From Nocardia albiluteola (lineage in GTDB: Bacteria; Actinomycetota; Actinomycetes; Mycobacteriales; Mycobacteriaceae), in assembly GCF_018860155.1 (NCBI RefSeq), contig NZ_JAHKNI010000010.1:248001-312000 (forward strand): a DNA stretch of 64,000 bases, given 5' to 3'. Below are positions 12,001-24,000 of this stretch, piece by piece. The position numbers and the translations under genes were made by a program. The first letter of the stretch is position 1. The number at the start of each line of letters is the position of its first letter. Below the pieces are notes generated by a model. It made no database searches. It had not been told where the DNA came from and worked only from the letters and a program-made list of their open reading frames with translations.

Positions 12001-15000
12001 TTCAAGCGGGCGGTGCCGGGTGATTTCCGGCGTTTCCGGGATCGTGCGGCTATTTCGGAAGAACTTCGTCTGCTGGGTCCGGGTTCGACGGCGTTATTGC
12101 TGGATGAGTTCGACGTCGACGGTGATGGTGTGGGTGCGCATTCGTACTTGATGACGAATGATGATGGCGTTGTGTGGATTGATGATGAGGTGTTGGGGGC
12201 CGATGGTGAGTGGGTGTCTTCTCGGTACGAGTTCCGGCCGGGGGTGCTGCCAGAGCCGCGTGATGTTCCTGCTGTGCTGTTCAGGCCGCGTTCGGCCGGG
12301 GGTGGCGCGGTTGCGCCGTCGCTGGGGATGGACCGGCCGCTGTCGGGGCGTCTGGTGCGCGGCGGCGGGACCATCGGCCTCGCTTCGCCCCCCGGCCCCC
12401 AACCATCCGCCGACCCGATGCATGCCGAAGGAAATCTCGATCGGTTCGGTATCGGTGAATTCCTGGCCGCCTTCGACGGCGCGGCGTATCCGCCCGGTAC
12501 GAAGCTGTACTTCCGCACCCCCGACCGCGCGATGCGTGCCACCTTCGGCGCGGCCGGGGTGCATGTCTCCTGGGATCACCGGGGCCCGGCCCGGGCGTCG
12601 TCGGACCATACGATCGGGGACTTCTGGCGCTTGCTCCGCTCCGGCTACGAGGACCTGGAGATCAGCACGGCGGAGGCCGCGCAGCCGTCGTTCCAGGATT
12701 CCGCGAACGATCGGATCCTCGGCATCTCCGACCTGCGCCAGGTGCTGATGGAAAACATGCTGGACACCCAGGCGGAAATACACTTCCGCGACGGCGGCCG
12801 AGACCGGGTCGCCGTGGTGCGCAGGGATGGGAATCTGGCTGTCCGGGAGCCGCACACCGACGGCGATCTGCCACCGGATACGCTGGAAATAATCAGCCGG
12901 CCGGAGTTCGGGCGCCGGCTGCGCCGGTCCGGATTGCAGCATGTCCGGGTCACCGCGCCGTCGCCTTCCGAATGGTATCGCATACCGTCGAACCAGCGGA
13001 ACAATATTGTCCCGACCTTGGCCACCATTCTCGGAATTGATGCCGCAGCCGCACGGAAGAGTATCGCCGAGAACGTCACGTCGAGTGATATCGCATCCGG
13101 ACTCGCCGCGGTTGCCCGCGCTAATCGTCTGAATTTCATATTCGTGCGGCCGGGCAGGCCGCGGATGGAGATCATAAATAATCCGAACACTCCGAAGTTC
13201 TTCCTGCGGCATACCGAAGACGCCGGCTACGAGGTCGGTATCACCGCGACCGGGCATTTCGCCACCGTCGTCGCGCCGGAATTCTCCCAGCCGTCCCCGG
13301 GGGATGCGGCGAGGACGGCGAACGTCCAGATCCCGGATCCCCTCACCGAAATGCTCGCCGGCGGGCCAGAACCGCTCCTGGAGGGCGCCGCCCTGCGGCG
13401 AATCTACATTCCGGAACGGCGACCGGTGTCGGTGAGAGCGCCGAAACCCCCGGAGTCGACGATCATAAAGAGAAGAGCGAAGAGAACGCACTGGATACGA
13501 CGCCGAATAGTCCCGGCTGCCAAACTCGCGGGCCGGACCATCGGGTCGAGCCACTTGCCGCGGCCGACGTTCAGCCGGCCCACGCCGGTCCACTACATGG
13601 ACGATGTGGAACGCGAAGCGCATCGGGTCTTCGTGGACGGTGACGGGCGGATCCGCCATGCCAGTGACGGCCGTCTGTTCCAGGCCGAACGGAACGAAGA
13701 GTTCATCGGGGAACGTAAATATATTTTCGTCATGGACGAGTTCGGCAATTTGTATATCGCGAAGAAGGTCGAGGGGCTGATCCAGCATTCGTCTTTCCTG
13801 CGCGGCCGGACCGTCAGCGCCGCGGGCGCCATCTCGGCGCGGGACGGGATAGTCACCAGGATTGTGGACTCCAGCGGTCACTACTGGCCCGATCAGCAGA
13901 CGAACAACTACGCCCTCGCTTTCCTCGAAACACAGGGCCTGCGGTTCTCCGACGACTTCCAGCGGGTTTACTTTTCGAGCGACGGGCAATTCACCGTGCG
14001 CGATCGAGAAACCGAGAAGCGTATCCGGAGCGCTGCCCTCGCGCGCGCCGAGCGCATTCTCGGCGAGGGGCCGACCGCTACCCCGCAGGTCAAGATCCAC
14101 CGGACCGAAGCGTCGCACTCCAACTTCACCTGGAGACATCTCGTGCCCGGCACGACATTCGGTTTCCAGGACGCTCTGTTCGACACCACCGCGACCCTTA
14201 CCGACGTTCAAACTTTCCGGGTGGTCGCCCGGCGAATCGACGGATCGCAGGCCGACCGGGAATATGAATTGGACGCCGAGACGCTGCAGGAGCTGGTAGG
14301 CCGCCTGAAAGCGGAGACCGTCCGGATCAAACGGCCGGAGGTCCCCGTCTATACCTATTTCGGCGAGGATCTGCAGCGGCAAATGGAAGCCGGCGAGGCC
14401 GAATTCACCGCGGACAGCTCGAGCCCCGCACCCGCCGAGCAGCGGGCGCCGCGATCCCCGCCCGCCGTGGCCCGGCCCTCGTTCCCGATGCCGTCGCGCT
14501 GGGAGCCGGTGCGGACCACCGGTGATCCGGGGTTCGCCGCCGGCGCCCGCATACTGAGCGTCTCCGAGGCCGGGAAAGTCCGCTCGCACATCGTGGAACA
14601 CCTCCGCGGGGAGGAGGAAGGCGAACTCGATCGCCGCCAGGACGTCGATGAGAGCCGGGAAGCCGGTGACATCGACGATGCGGAGTGGCAGGAAGAACTG
14701 CGGGAGCGGAGAGATTTCGACCGCTGGCGGGCGAATACGGCCTGGAGCCTCGCGGCGCCCGATTCCGGCGACGGCGCCTTGCGGCTGGTCTCCGAGGCCT
14801 ACCACCTGAACGTGGTGATCGAGCGCCCGGACGGCGGGGTGCGCGAATTCATCCACTCTCCGAGGGACGCGACGGTATTCGTGCGTCGTACCTCCGAGGG
14901 GCACTACGAGATCGGCGTCACCGACACCGGCGAACCGTTCACGGTGTGGCCGGAGCAACCACGATGGGACGAGCTTGCCTCGCCGAACGGCCGAGTGCTC

Positions 15001-18000
15001 GCGGACCGGATCCCGGCGCCGTTGCACCGCGGCCTGGCCACACAGCAGATTCCGCTCCTCGCCGGAGCGGTGCGGGGCAAGAATTCCGACCCGGATTCCG
15101 ATCATTCCCTCCCCGTCCACTACATGGATGCCGCGGAACTCGAGTCGCATCGGCTGTTCCCGGGCGAGGACGGCCGGCTGTACCGAGCCTCCGACGGGTT
15201 GTTGTTCGACACCACCAGGCTCGACCACGGGCCCGGCGGCTATCGCCATGTGCTGTTCGTCATGGACGAATTCGGCAATCTCTATGCCGCCGTCACCGAG
15301 CCGAGCGGGCGCATTCAGCACGCGTCTTTCCTGGGGAACCGTGTCGCGACCGCCGCCGGCCAGTTGGAGGTCGCCGACGGTCTGCTCTCGGAATGGTTCG
15401 ATTCCGACCGCCAGGACGAATCCCATCCGGAGCTCAACGACTACGCACTGGATTGGCTACGCCGCCGGGGTCTCGCGCTCGGCTCCGATTTCACCCGGGC
15501 CGACCGCGATGCGCTGATCCGCGACCGGGTCGGCGAACTGCGGCGGCAGCGCACCGAGGTCGTGCTCCGGCAGATACTGGCGGACGCCACGGGGACGGCG
15601 CTGCAGCGCGTCGAGAGCGCATCCGCCGCGCGCGACTCCGCGACGCGCGAGGCGGTGCAGGCCGCCCGCGAGCAGTTCTTCCAGGAGAAGTTCCACCTGG
15701 GCAGATGGCGTACCCAGCTGCTCGGGGGGAAGGTCTCGAAGGCGCTGCAGGACAACATGTTCGCCCACCCCGAACCCGCCGGCCCGGCCGATCGCATCGA
15801 ACCGCCGGCGCCCTCCGACGCCTTGCGCTCCACCGAAGGCTCTCACGACGACCGAGCGGCCTGGTGGGAGCAGCACGGCCGAGAGTGGTGGCGGGCACTG
15901 CAATTCGCGGATCTCGCACCGGGTTACCAGACGCGGCTGCTCGCGGACCTCCCCGGGCTGTGCGGCGACGGCATCCCCGCGGTGGTGCGAAACACCTTGA
16001 ACCGCAGGTACATCCAGCTCGAGATCGCCGGGCTGCGGCAGGGGGCCACCGATACCACCGCGCCGCGCCCCTCCCTGCGACGCCGATTGCACAATCTCGA
16101 GGCCGCGCTGGCCGCGCTGCATACCGCCGATCTCGAGACTTCGCTGGCGCCGCGGCGGCCCGATGTCGCCGAACCCGTGGTGCAGCTGCTGTCGTTCAGC
16201 CAGAACCTGCTGGGTCGCCACGGCACCATAACCATCGCCTTCGGGCCCGTGGACACCGCGATCACGATCGATCGGCAGGTGACGGGAAGCGCGGAATTCG
16301 AATCGCTGGAGCCGGCGGTGTCCCGCGTCGCGCGAAGCTACGCGGAAACCGCCCTCAACCGTCACGATCACGCCGTGGTGCTTTCGCTCGGCCGCGACGA
16401 CGACGGGCCTCGCATCGGCCTCACTCCCGGATCGGACAGCAGCACGATCGACGATCGCATCCGGATCTTCCGGAATCCCGGCGAACTCCTCGCGGAACTG
16501 GCGGACGTCGCGCGCGGTGGATCCCTCACCTACGCTCTCGGCAGCCACATCTACCTGACCGACATCCACGGGCGGCTCCGGCTCACCGTCACCGGCCACA
16601 ACGAAGTCATTCCCCGGTATCGCAGTAACCACGCCCCCCAGACCGCCCTGGACGGGCCACCCTTGCGCGGGGCCGACATTCTCGCCTTCCTCGACCACCA
16701 CGTCCGGAACCACACTGTCACCACAACAGTCGAATATCGCCCCGCGCCCGGCGCCTCGCGGCCCGGCACCCGCATCACCAGCGATGCTCTCGCCGACCGG
16801 AGCAACCACAACACCCTGTCCGCCGGTACCAGGATCGTGCTGTCAGGCGCCACGGCTACGGTCCTGAACGACGGCAAGATCCGGCTCGACAGCCCGAGCG
16901 GAGTGAAAACCCTGCACCGCGCCGAATTCTTGGATCACCTCGATGCCCTCGGTAGCCCCGGCGTCACGCTCGACATGCCCATGCCCACGAACTGGAGCGA
17001 CCACCAGCACTCACCCGTCACTGCTCTCGCTCTCGCGCTCGGCCAAGATCCCGAGCAGCTGTATCACGAACTCGCCGAGTACCTGGGACGGTACCGCGAC
17101 GAATACCTCGGCCACATCACCACCGACTACATCGAGGCCGAACAAGTCCACGAGGAGGTGTATCGCCACCAATTCCGGACGGCACCCGACTGGCGCGACG
17201 AAAACGGCGTTATCGATGCCGAGTTGCTCGACGACGAGAACACCCGAGCCGACCTGTTCCGCGATCGCATCGCTTTCGAACGCGAGCGCGCTTTCGACGA
17301 CGAAATAGCCGCGCTTCGCGAAGGCCGCACCACCGGCAGCCGATCAGCCGTGCACCCGGATATCCTGTTCGCGCTCCACGCCGCCATCGATCTGACCAAG
17401 CACAATATCGTCAATATCGCGCCCGACGGCACTTGGCGCACACTCATCGGTAATCCGGCCGCCGGCCAAGATATTCGCTACCTGAGACAAACTCCTGGAA
17501 ACCGCACCTATGAATACGGGCGAAATCTCGACAACAGCTCGTACGTCACAACATTGCCCGGCCCCCAATTGAGCCGTCTGCTGAAAACCGTTCTCGAGCA
17601 CTACGCCGCGGGCTACAAGACAAGCGACTCCATAGCCCGCCACCTGCGCCGCCGAGGCGGCGAATTCTCGGGAACCAGCGTTGCTGCGGTACAGGTCGTT
17701 ACCGACGGTGCTATTCGCAAGCTGTTGGGAGTCTCCGACGTCGCGGCCGCGGTGACCGAAGCCCGCCACTGGCATCTACTCGACGAGAGTGCTGTGGCAG
17801 CAGCCCGCAGTGAGCGTCTGGAGGCAGAGGCCACCGTCGCCGCGCAACTTGCCGCTGCCGTTTCACCGGCTACCTTGTCACCGCAGCAGCAGAGCGTCCT
17901 CCACCACGTCATCAAGGGCTATAGCAACCAGCAGATCGTCGAACATTTCAACACCTCTTATGAAGCCCTCGAAACGATACTCATGACAGCGGCCCACGAT

Positions 18001-21000
18001 CTGGGGCTCCCGCAAAAATCCACCCCGTTCGCTCAGCGCACCGAGATAGCGAACAAGGCCCGCACGGAGAACAAACTCGACCTGGGCGTCATCGATACGA
18101 TCCTGGATCCGCCGCTCGTGGAGCGTCCCCAAATCGAACTGGAAGACGATGAGCACGAAGTACTCCACTACTTCGTCGCCGGCTACACCAAGAGCGTGCT
18201 CGTCGCCAAGCATCGCAAACAGCTCCGGAAAAAGACCGTCATTACTTCGGCAGCGGTGGATACGATCATGTACAGGATATATGAACGGCTCGGGATCGAT
18301 GCGAGCACTAATCGGAGCGCGAATCTGTCGATGCTCGTTGCCATCGCCCACGATTGGAGCCTTCTCGACCAGGGCACAATCGACACGCTTGCAGAAGATA
18401 CACCCGAGCCGCCACTGGAATCGCAGCACAAGATACTCCAGCACCTCGTCGCGGACATCGTCGAACCCGGCGAAATCCTCGCACGGCTACGAACTGCCGG
18501 AGTCTCCATTACGCTGCGGCCGGTAAAAGCCCTGAAGGCGAAGCTGCTGACACGCTTCGGGATCCACCATGCGGACAACAGGCTGTTCGTAGATATCGAA
18601 AAGCAAGCGGTAGCCGAGGCATATCTCATGGCCAGGCGGGGCGAGCTCGGCAAAGACATGGTCAGTGCGCTCATCACCCCGCTGCGCGGCCCGCCGTCGG
18701 ACGGCAGCAGCCCGCACCACTCCACCGCTCCCGCGGCTGCGCCGGGTATCGGTGAAAGCCCAGTCGGCGCGGTAACGGTTGCGCAGCAACAGGTTCCGTT
18801 CACGGTCAATAATTGCCTCGACCTCACGCTGGAGGATATCGAGCGGATAATCGGCCGTCGCATGATTCCGTTCGGGCGTCCTCCCGGCCTCGGCGGCCGT
18901 ACCTTCCGAGAAGCCGAAATCCACTCGCGCGCAAAGCTGTACCCCTATCGCAGTCACAGTCTCATCGGAGATCGTCTGCGCGCGCACGCGCCCGCCGTCG
19001 CCCACGTTGTCGACAAATACATGGGTCGCGCGGACAAGAACGGCATCGGAGGACATTCCTACTACCTCGTCGCCCACCCGGACGGCGCCATCACCGTCGT
19101 AGACCGCGCTTTCGGCGTATCCCACCCTTTCCCTCCGAAACACCGGCGCGAAATCGACATCAGCTTCGCCAGCTTCTTCACCATGACCGGCGAAGAGATC
19201 CCTCCGGATCTACGCGCCAAACCGCCGGTCAACCGAACGCGGCCCATCCCGAAGGCGCACGTCGGCCTTGGTCCCTGGGCGCCCGGAGCCGGGCAGCACC
19301 GACCGATCGACGAGCAGCCGGAGGAACGGGAGGGATGGTCGCTCGATGACACGCTCCCGGCGATCACGCTGTCCGGGGACGACGCGGATCCGACGTTCGT
19401 TCCCGAACAGCCAGGCCCGTCCGATGGCGTGCGCATATTCGACACCGATTACGCCGGCGCCGTCTACGCCTTCGTGCGGCTACGCATATGGCCCGAACTG
19501 CCGGTCGAGCAGCAGACCGCGCTGCGGTCCTATCAGGAGTGGCCGATCGTCAACAACAAACTGCGGCTCTACACGGACGAAGGGTCCTTCGACCGGCTGT
19601 GCGAGAAAATCCGGCGGGACGCCTACATCACGGATCAGGTGAGCAAGACACACGACACCGTTCCGGACCTCGCAGCATTGCTGCGGCGTCATGACATCCT
19701 GAGCGGCAGGTCCGGACGCAGCTACGATGAAACGCTGGAGCTTGAGGCGCTGCAGACCATTCTGGCTAGTCCCCGTCCGGAGGCCCATGAGGCCCATTGG
19801 GAAGAGATCCGGACCAACTCCGACCTCGCGCGCATCTTCGACGACTACAGCCGGCGGTATTTCGGGGTGCCGTTCGGAGCGGACGTCATTCGCGCGCAAA
19901 TCGAGCAACTCGAGCTGGCCACCAACCGGACACTGCCGCTGACGGAACCGATCCGGGTGGTCCGCTCGCTGCAAAATATCGACTTCCTGGTCGATCGGTA
20001 TGGCAACTCCATGCAGGGGCAGCCGGACCTCTTCCTGCTGCTCAACGCCCCGCAGCAGGAACTCGGCTTCATGTCCACCTCGGTAGCGGCCGAACCCGCC
20101 GACCTCACCAACGCCACGAATTTCCGCTTGGAGGTCGTGGTGCCGCCCGGCACCCGCGGGGTCTACATCGGCGAGGACGGCATCGAAAAATTCGCCGACC
20201 AGAACGAGCTGCTGCTGGCCCGCGGCACGCGCTATGTGATCACGGGGTATGACGATTCCGACCCCAACGTCACCGTGCTGTATGGCCACGTCGAACCGGA
20301 TACATCCCTCGAACTCGGCGTCGGGCTCGGCCCGGAATCGTCTCCGACGGACGACTCCGTGCCCACTCATATCGCGGAATCCGATGTGGTGCAACAGTTC
20401 TCGATCGACAATGGCGAACCGGTGGAACGTCTCGGGGAGATGGAGCAGAACCTCTGGGGGGCGCAGGTACTGCTGTCCGGCGATACCGCACACCCGCAGA
20501 TCACACTGTCCGGGGACGACACGGACCCGGCGTGGGCCTCCGAGCCGCCCCGCGCATTCGACGGCGTGCGCGTATTCGACACCGATTACGCCGGTGCGGT
20601 CTTCGCTGCCCTGCGGCTCCGCATCTGGGACACGCTGCCGGAAGAGGTGCGAGACGTGTTGCGTTCGTACCAGGAGTGGCCGCTGGCCAACAACAAACTG
20701 CGCCTCTACGCGGATGAGGCGGCTTTCGACCGCTCCTGCGAGAAAATCCGGCGGAACGCCGAACTCGCGGCGCTGGTGAATCATCCGCTCGGCACCGTAC
20801 TGGACCTGGCAACGCTGCTGAATCGCCGCAACGAATTACACGGCAGCGCCGGCCGCAGCGTGGACGAAATGCTGGAACTGGATGCGCTGAACACCATTCT
20901 GGCGCAACACCGGCCGGACGCTTACTGGGAAGACATCCGGACCGACGCCGAAATCTGCCGCAACTTCGACGATTTCTGTCAACGGCATTTCGGTGTGCCG

Positions 21001-24000
21001 TTCCACGCCGACATCATCCGCCTGCAGATCGAACTGCTGGATCAGGCAACCGACCGGCCGCTGCCGCTGACCGAACCGATCCGGGTCGTCCGCTCGGTCC
21101 AGGACATCGACTTCCTGGCCGACCGGCACGGCAACCCTATGAAAGGGCAGGCGGACCTCTCCCTGCTACTCGATGTGCCGCAGCAGGAACCGGCGTTTCT
21201 GTCGACCTCTGTGGGAGCCGACCTCACGGATCTCATGCACGACACCAACTTCCGCTTGGAGCTCGTGGTGCCGCCGGGCGCCCGTGGCGTGTACATCGGC
21301 CAGGACGGTGACCCGGACTACGCCCATCAGAACGAGCTGCTGCTGGCTCGCGGCACGCGCTATGTGATCACGGGGTATGACGATTCCGACACCAATGTCA
21401 CCGTGCTCTACGGCTACGTCGTGCCGGATACGTTCCCCGAAGGCGGCATCGGTCTCAGCCCGGACCCGTCTCCGACGCACAACCCGGTGCGTCCCGCACC
21501 CGCCACCGGCTCGCGGCATCTGCTGGGTCTCCACGAAGCCGGATCCGAGAACGCCAGTGACACAACACCTGCCACCGCATCGATGGCACCCGGCCACGCC
21601 GCACCGGCCACCTCCGATACCGGACCACGTCCGGGATCCGACCCCGGCCACGGCGAGGGGCCCCACCTCGGCGACCACCTGCTGGAAACGATCCGGCGGG
21701 GGACCGGCGATTCAGGCACCGTGTCGGTCCATGATCCGAATAGTTTGGGGCACAGCGAAACTCGGGATGACAGCGGCGAGCCCGCGGACCGTGGGCCTGC
21801 GCGCGACACGGCGGCGTCCGGCCACGGCACCTCCGAAGCGCCCGGGGACGGGAACTCCGACCGCGTCATGCCGACGCACTGGGAACCGGTCGAGGGCGGC
21901 TACGACCCACTGTTCGCCGCGCTGGCCCGGGCGTGGGGGCAGTCCTCACCGGAATATATGCGCCAGCAGATCCGCGGCAGTCTGCACGACGCCGAGCAGC
22001 GGGAACGCGAGCTGGACGACGAGATCGACGATCTGCGGTGGCAACGCCGGATCGATGCGGCGCAATGGTTCCGGCACCGCCGGCGGCAGCGGAAGTTCGG
22101 TCCGTGGATGGAGAATTCGCGGCGATTGATGTCGTCCTACGACCTCTCCGCCGAGCTGGACTCGACGGAACCCGGCGTCGCCGAGGCACCGTTGCAACTG
22201 GCCGCCGATCTCTACGGCTCGAACGTGGTCCTCGAGCATCCGGATGGGCGGATATCCGAGGTCGTCGGCGATCCGGCGCGGGAGACGGCTTTCGTGCGCC
22301 GCGGATCCGACGGCCGGTACGAGGTCGGTGTGAACGCGGAGGGTGCGGTCTTCACCGCGCCGAGTGGTCCGATCCCGGCACCCAGAACCTATTCCGCCGA
22401 CGAAAGGGTCCCGCGGGACGATATGCCGAAGGCGTTGCGCCGCATGCTCGCCTCACCGCAGCTGCCGCTGCTGCACGGCGCGGCGGTGGCGGACGATCGG
22501 ATCGGCGAGCAGGCCGACTATCTGTTCCCCGAGGAACTGAAGGAGCTGCGGCTGTTCATCGGCCCGGGCGGCCGGCTGTTCCGGGTTGCCGACGGCCTGC
22601 CGTTCGACACCGACATCGCCGGGCGCACAGCGTCATTCGTGATGGACGAATTCGGTAATCTCTATGCCGGGTTCCAGAATGTCGACATCAAGTTCCACTC
22701 GTCGTTCCTCGGCGGGCGCATCGTCACCGCGGCCGGCGGCCTGCGCGCGGTCGACGGCCGCGTCACCCTCTGGAGCGACGCGAGCGGGCATTACCTGCCG
22801 CGCCCCGAGATCAACGATTACGCGCTGCAATGGCTGCTGCAGCAGGGCCTGGCGCTGGCCGACGACTTCGTCCGCGCCGACTACGCCGGTGAGCCGCAGG
22901 AGCGATTCGGCGAGCTGGACCGCGAACGCGCCGAGGTCGCGCATCGCCAGATCCTGGTCGATGCCGCGCGGGAGGCGTTGGTCCAGCTGGACGTCGCGCT
23001 GGCGGACTCGCCGCACGACGCCGCGGCGCAGGACGTCGTCCGGGACGCGTACGACGATCTGGAGAACCGGCAGTCCGAACTCGACCGCTGGCGGGAAGGC
23101 TTGGCCGCGGGCCACATTCAGCCGGAGCTGCGGGACCAGCTCGTCGTGCGTCCGGCGCCGACGGGACCGCACGACCGCATGACCATCCCGCAGGCGCCCC
23201 GGGGTTTCGACGACGCGGACTTCCCCACGCGGGATCGGGCGGCGTGGTGGCACGAGCACGGTCGCGAGTGGTGGGAGGTGGTGCGTTTCGAGGAGCTGTC
23301 GCCGGGCTTCCAAAGCAGCCTGCTCACCGACCATCCCGGTCTTCGCAATGGCGAGGGCATCCCCGCATCGGTGCGAGACATCCTGAACCGCAGGTACATT
23401 CAGCTCGAGATCGCGCGGTTCGACACGCTGCCCGCCGAGCAGCGGACGCCGGAGGAAATCCGCAGGTTCGGGAACCTGAAGACGGTCCTGGCCGATCTGC
23501 GGACCGCGGAACTCGAGTCCGCGATCGCCGCTGCGGAGGCCGATGGCGCGGCAGTGCGGCTGCTCTCGTTCGAGCAGGACGCGTCGGGCCGTCGTCCCGG
23601 TGCGAGCATCGCGTTCGGCCAAGTCGATATGGCAGCGACGGTGCACTGGTCCGCCTCGGTGAACGCGTCGATCGACGCGGTGTATCAGGCGGTCGGCCCG
23701 GCTGCGGCGCGGCACGCGGAAACCGCTGGCACACAACCGGATCACGCGACGGTGGTGTGGATCGACCAGGAGCCCCGGGAGTCGTCGCCGCGCCGGGTGG
23801 TCCCGGCCCGCGCCCCCGACCGGCTGAGCGCGGCGGTGTCGGCATTCGCCGATGCGCATCGCGCCGGGACCGGCTCCGGCGTACTGTCGCGGATCGACCT
23901 GTCCGCACCGGAGTCGGCGGCTAAATCTGCTGCACCGCATGTCGATTCATCCATCGTCACGATCCACGGCGCCGCGGCGGGGAAGCGGTGGCGTGTTCCG

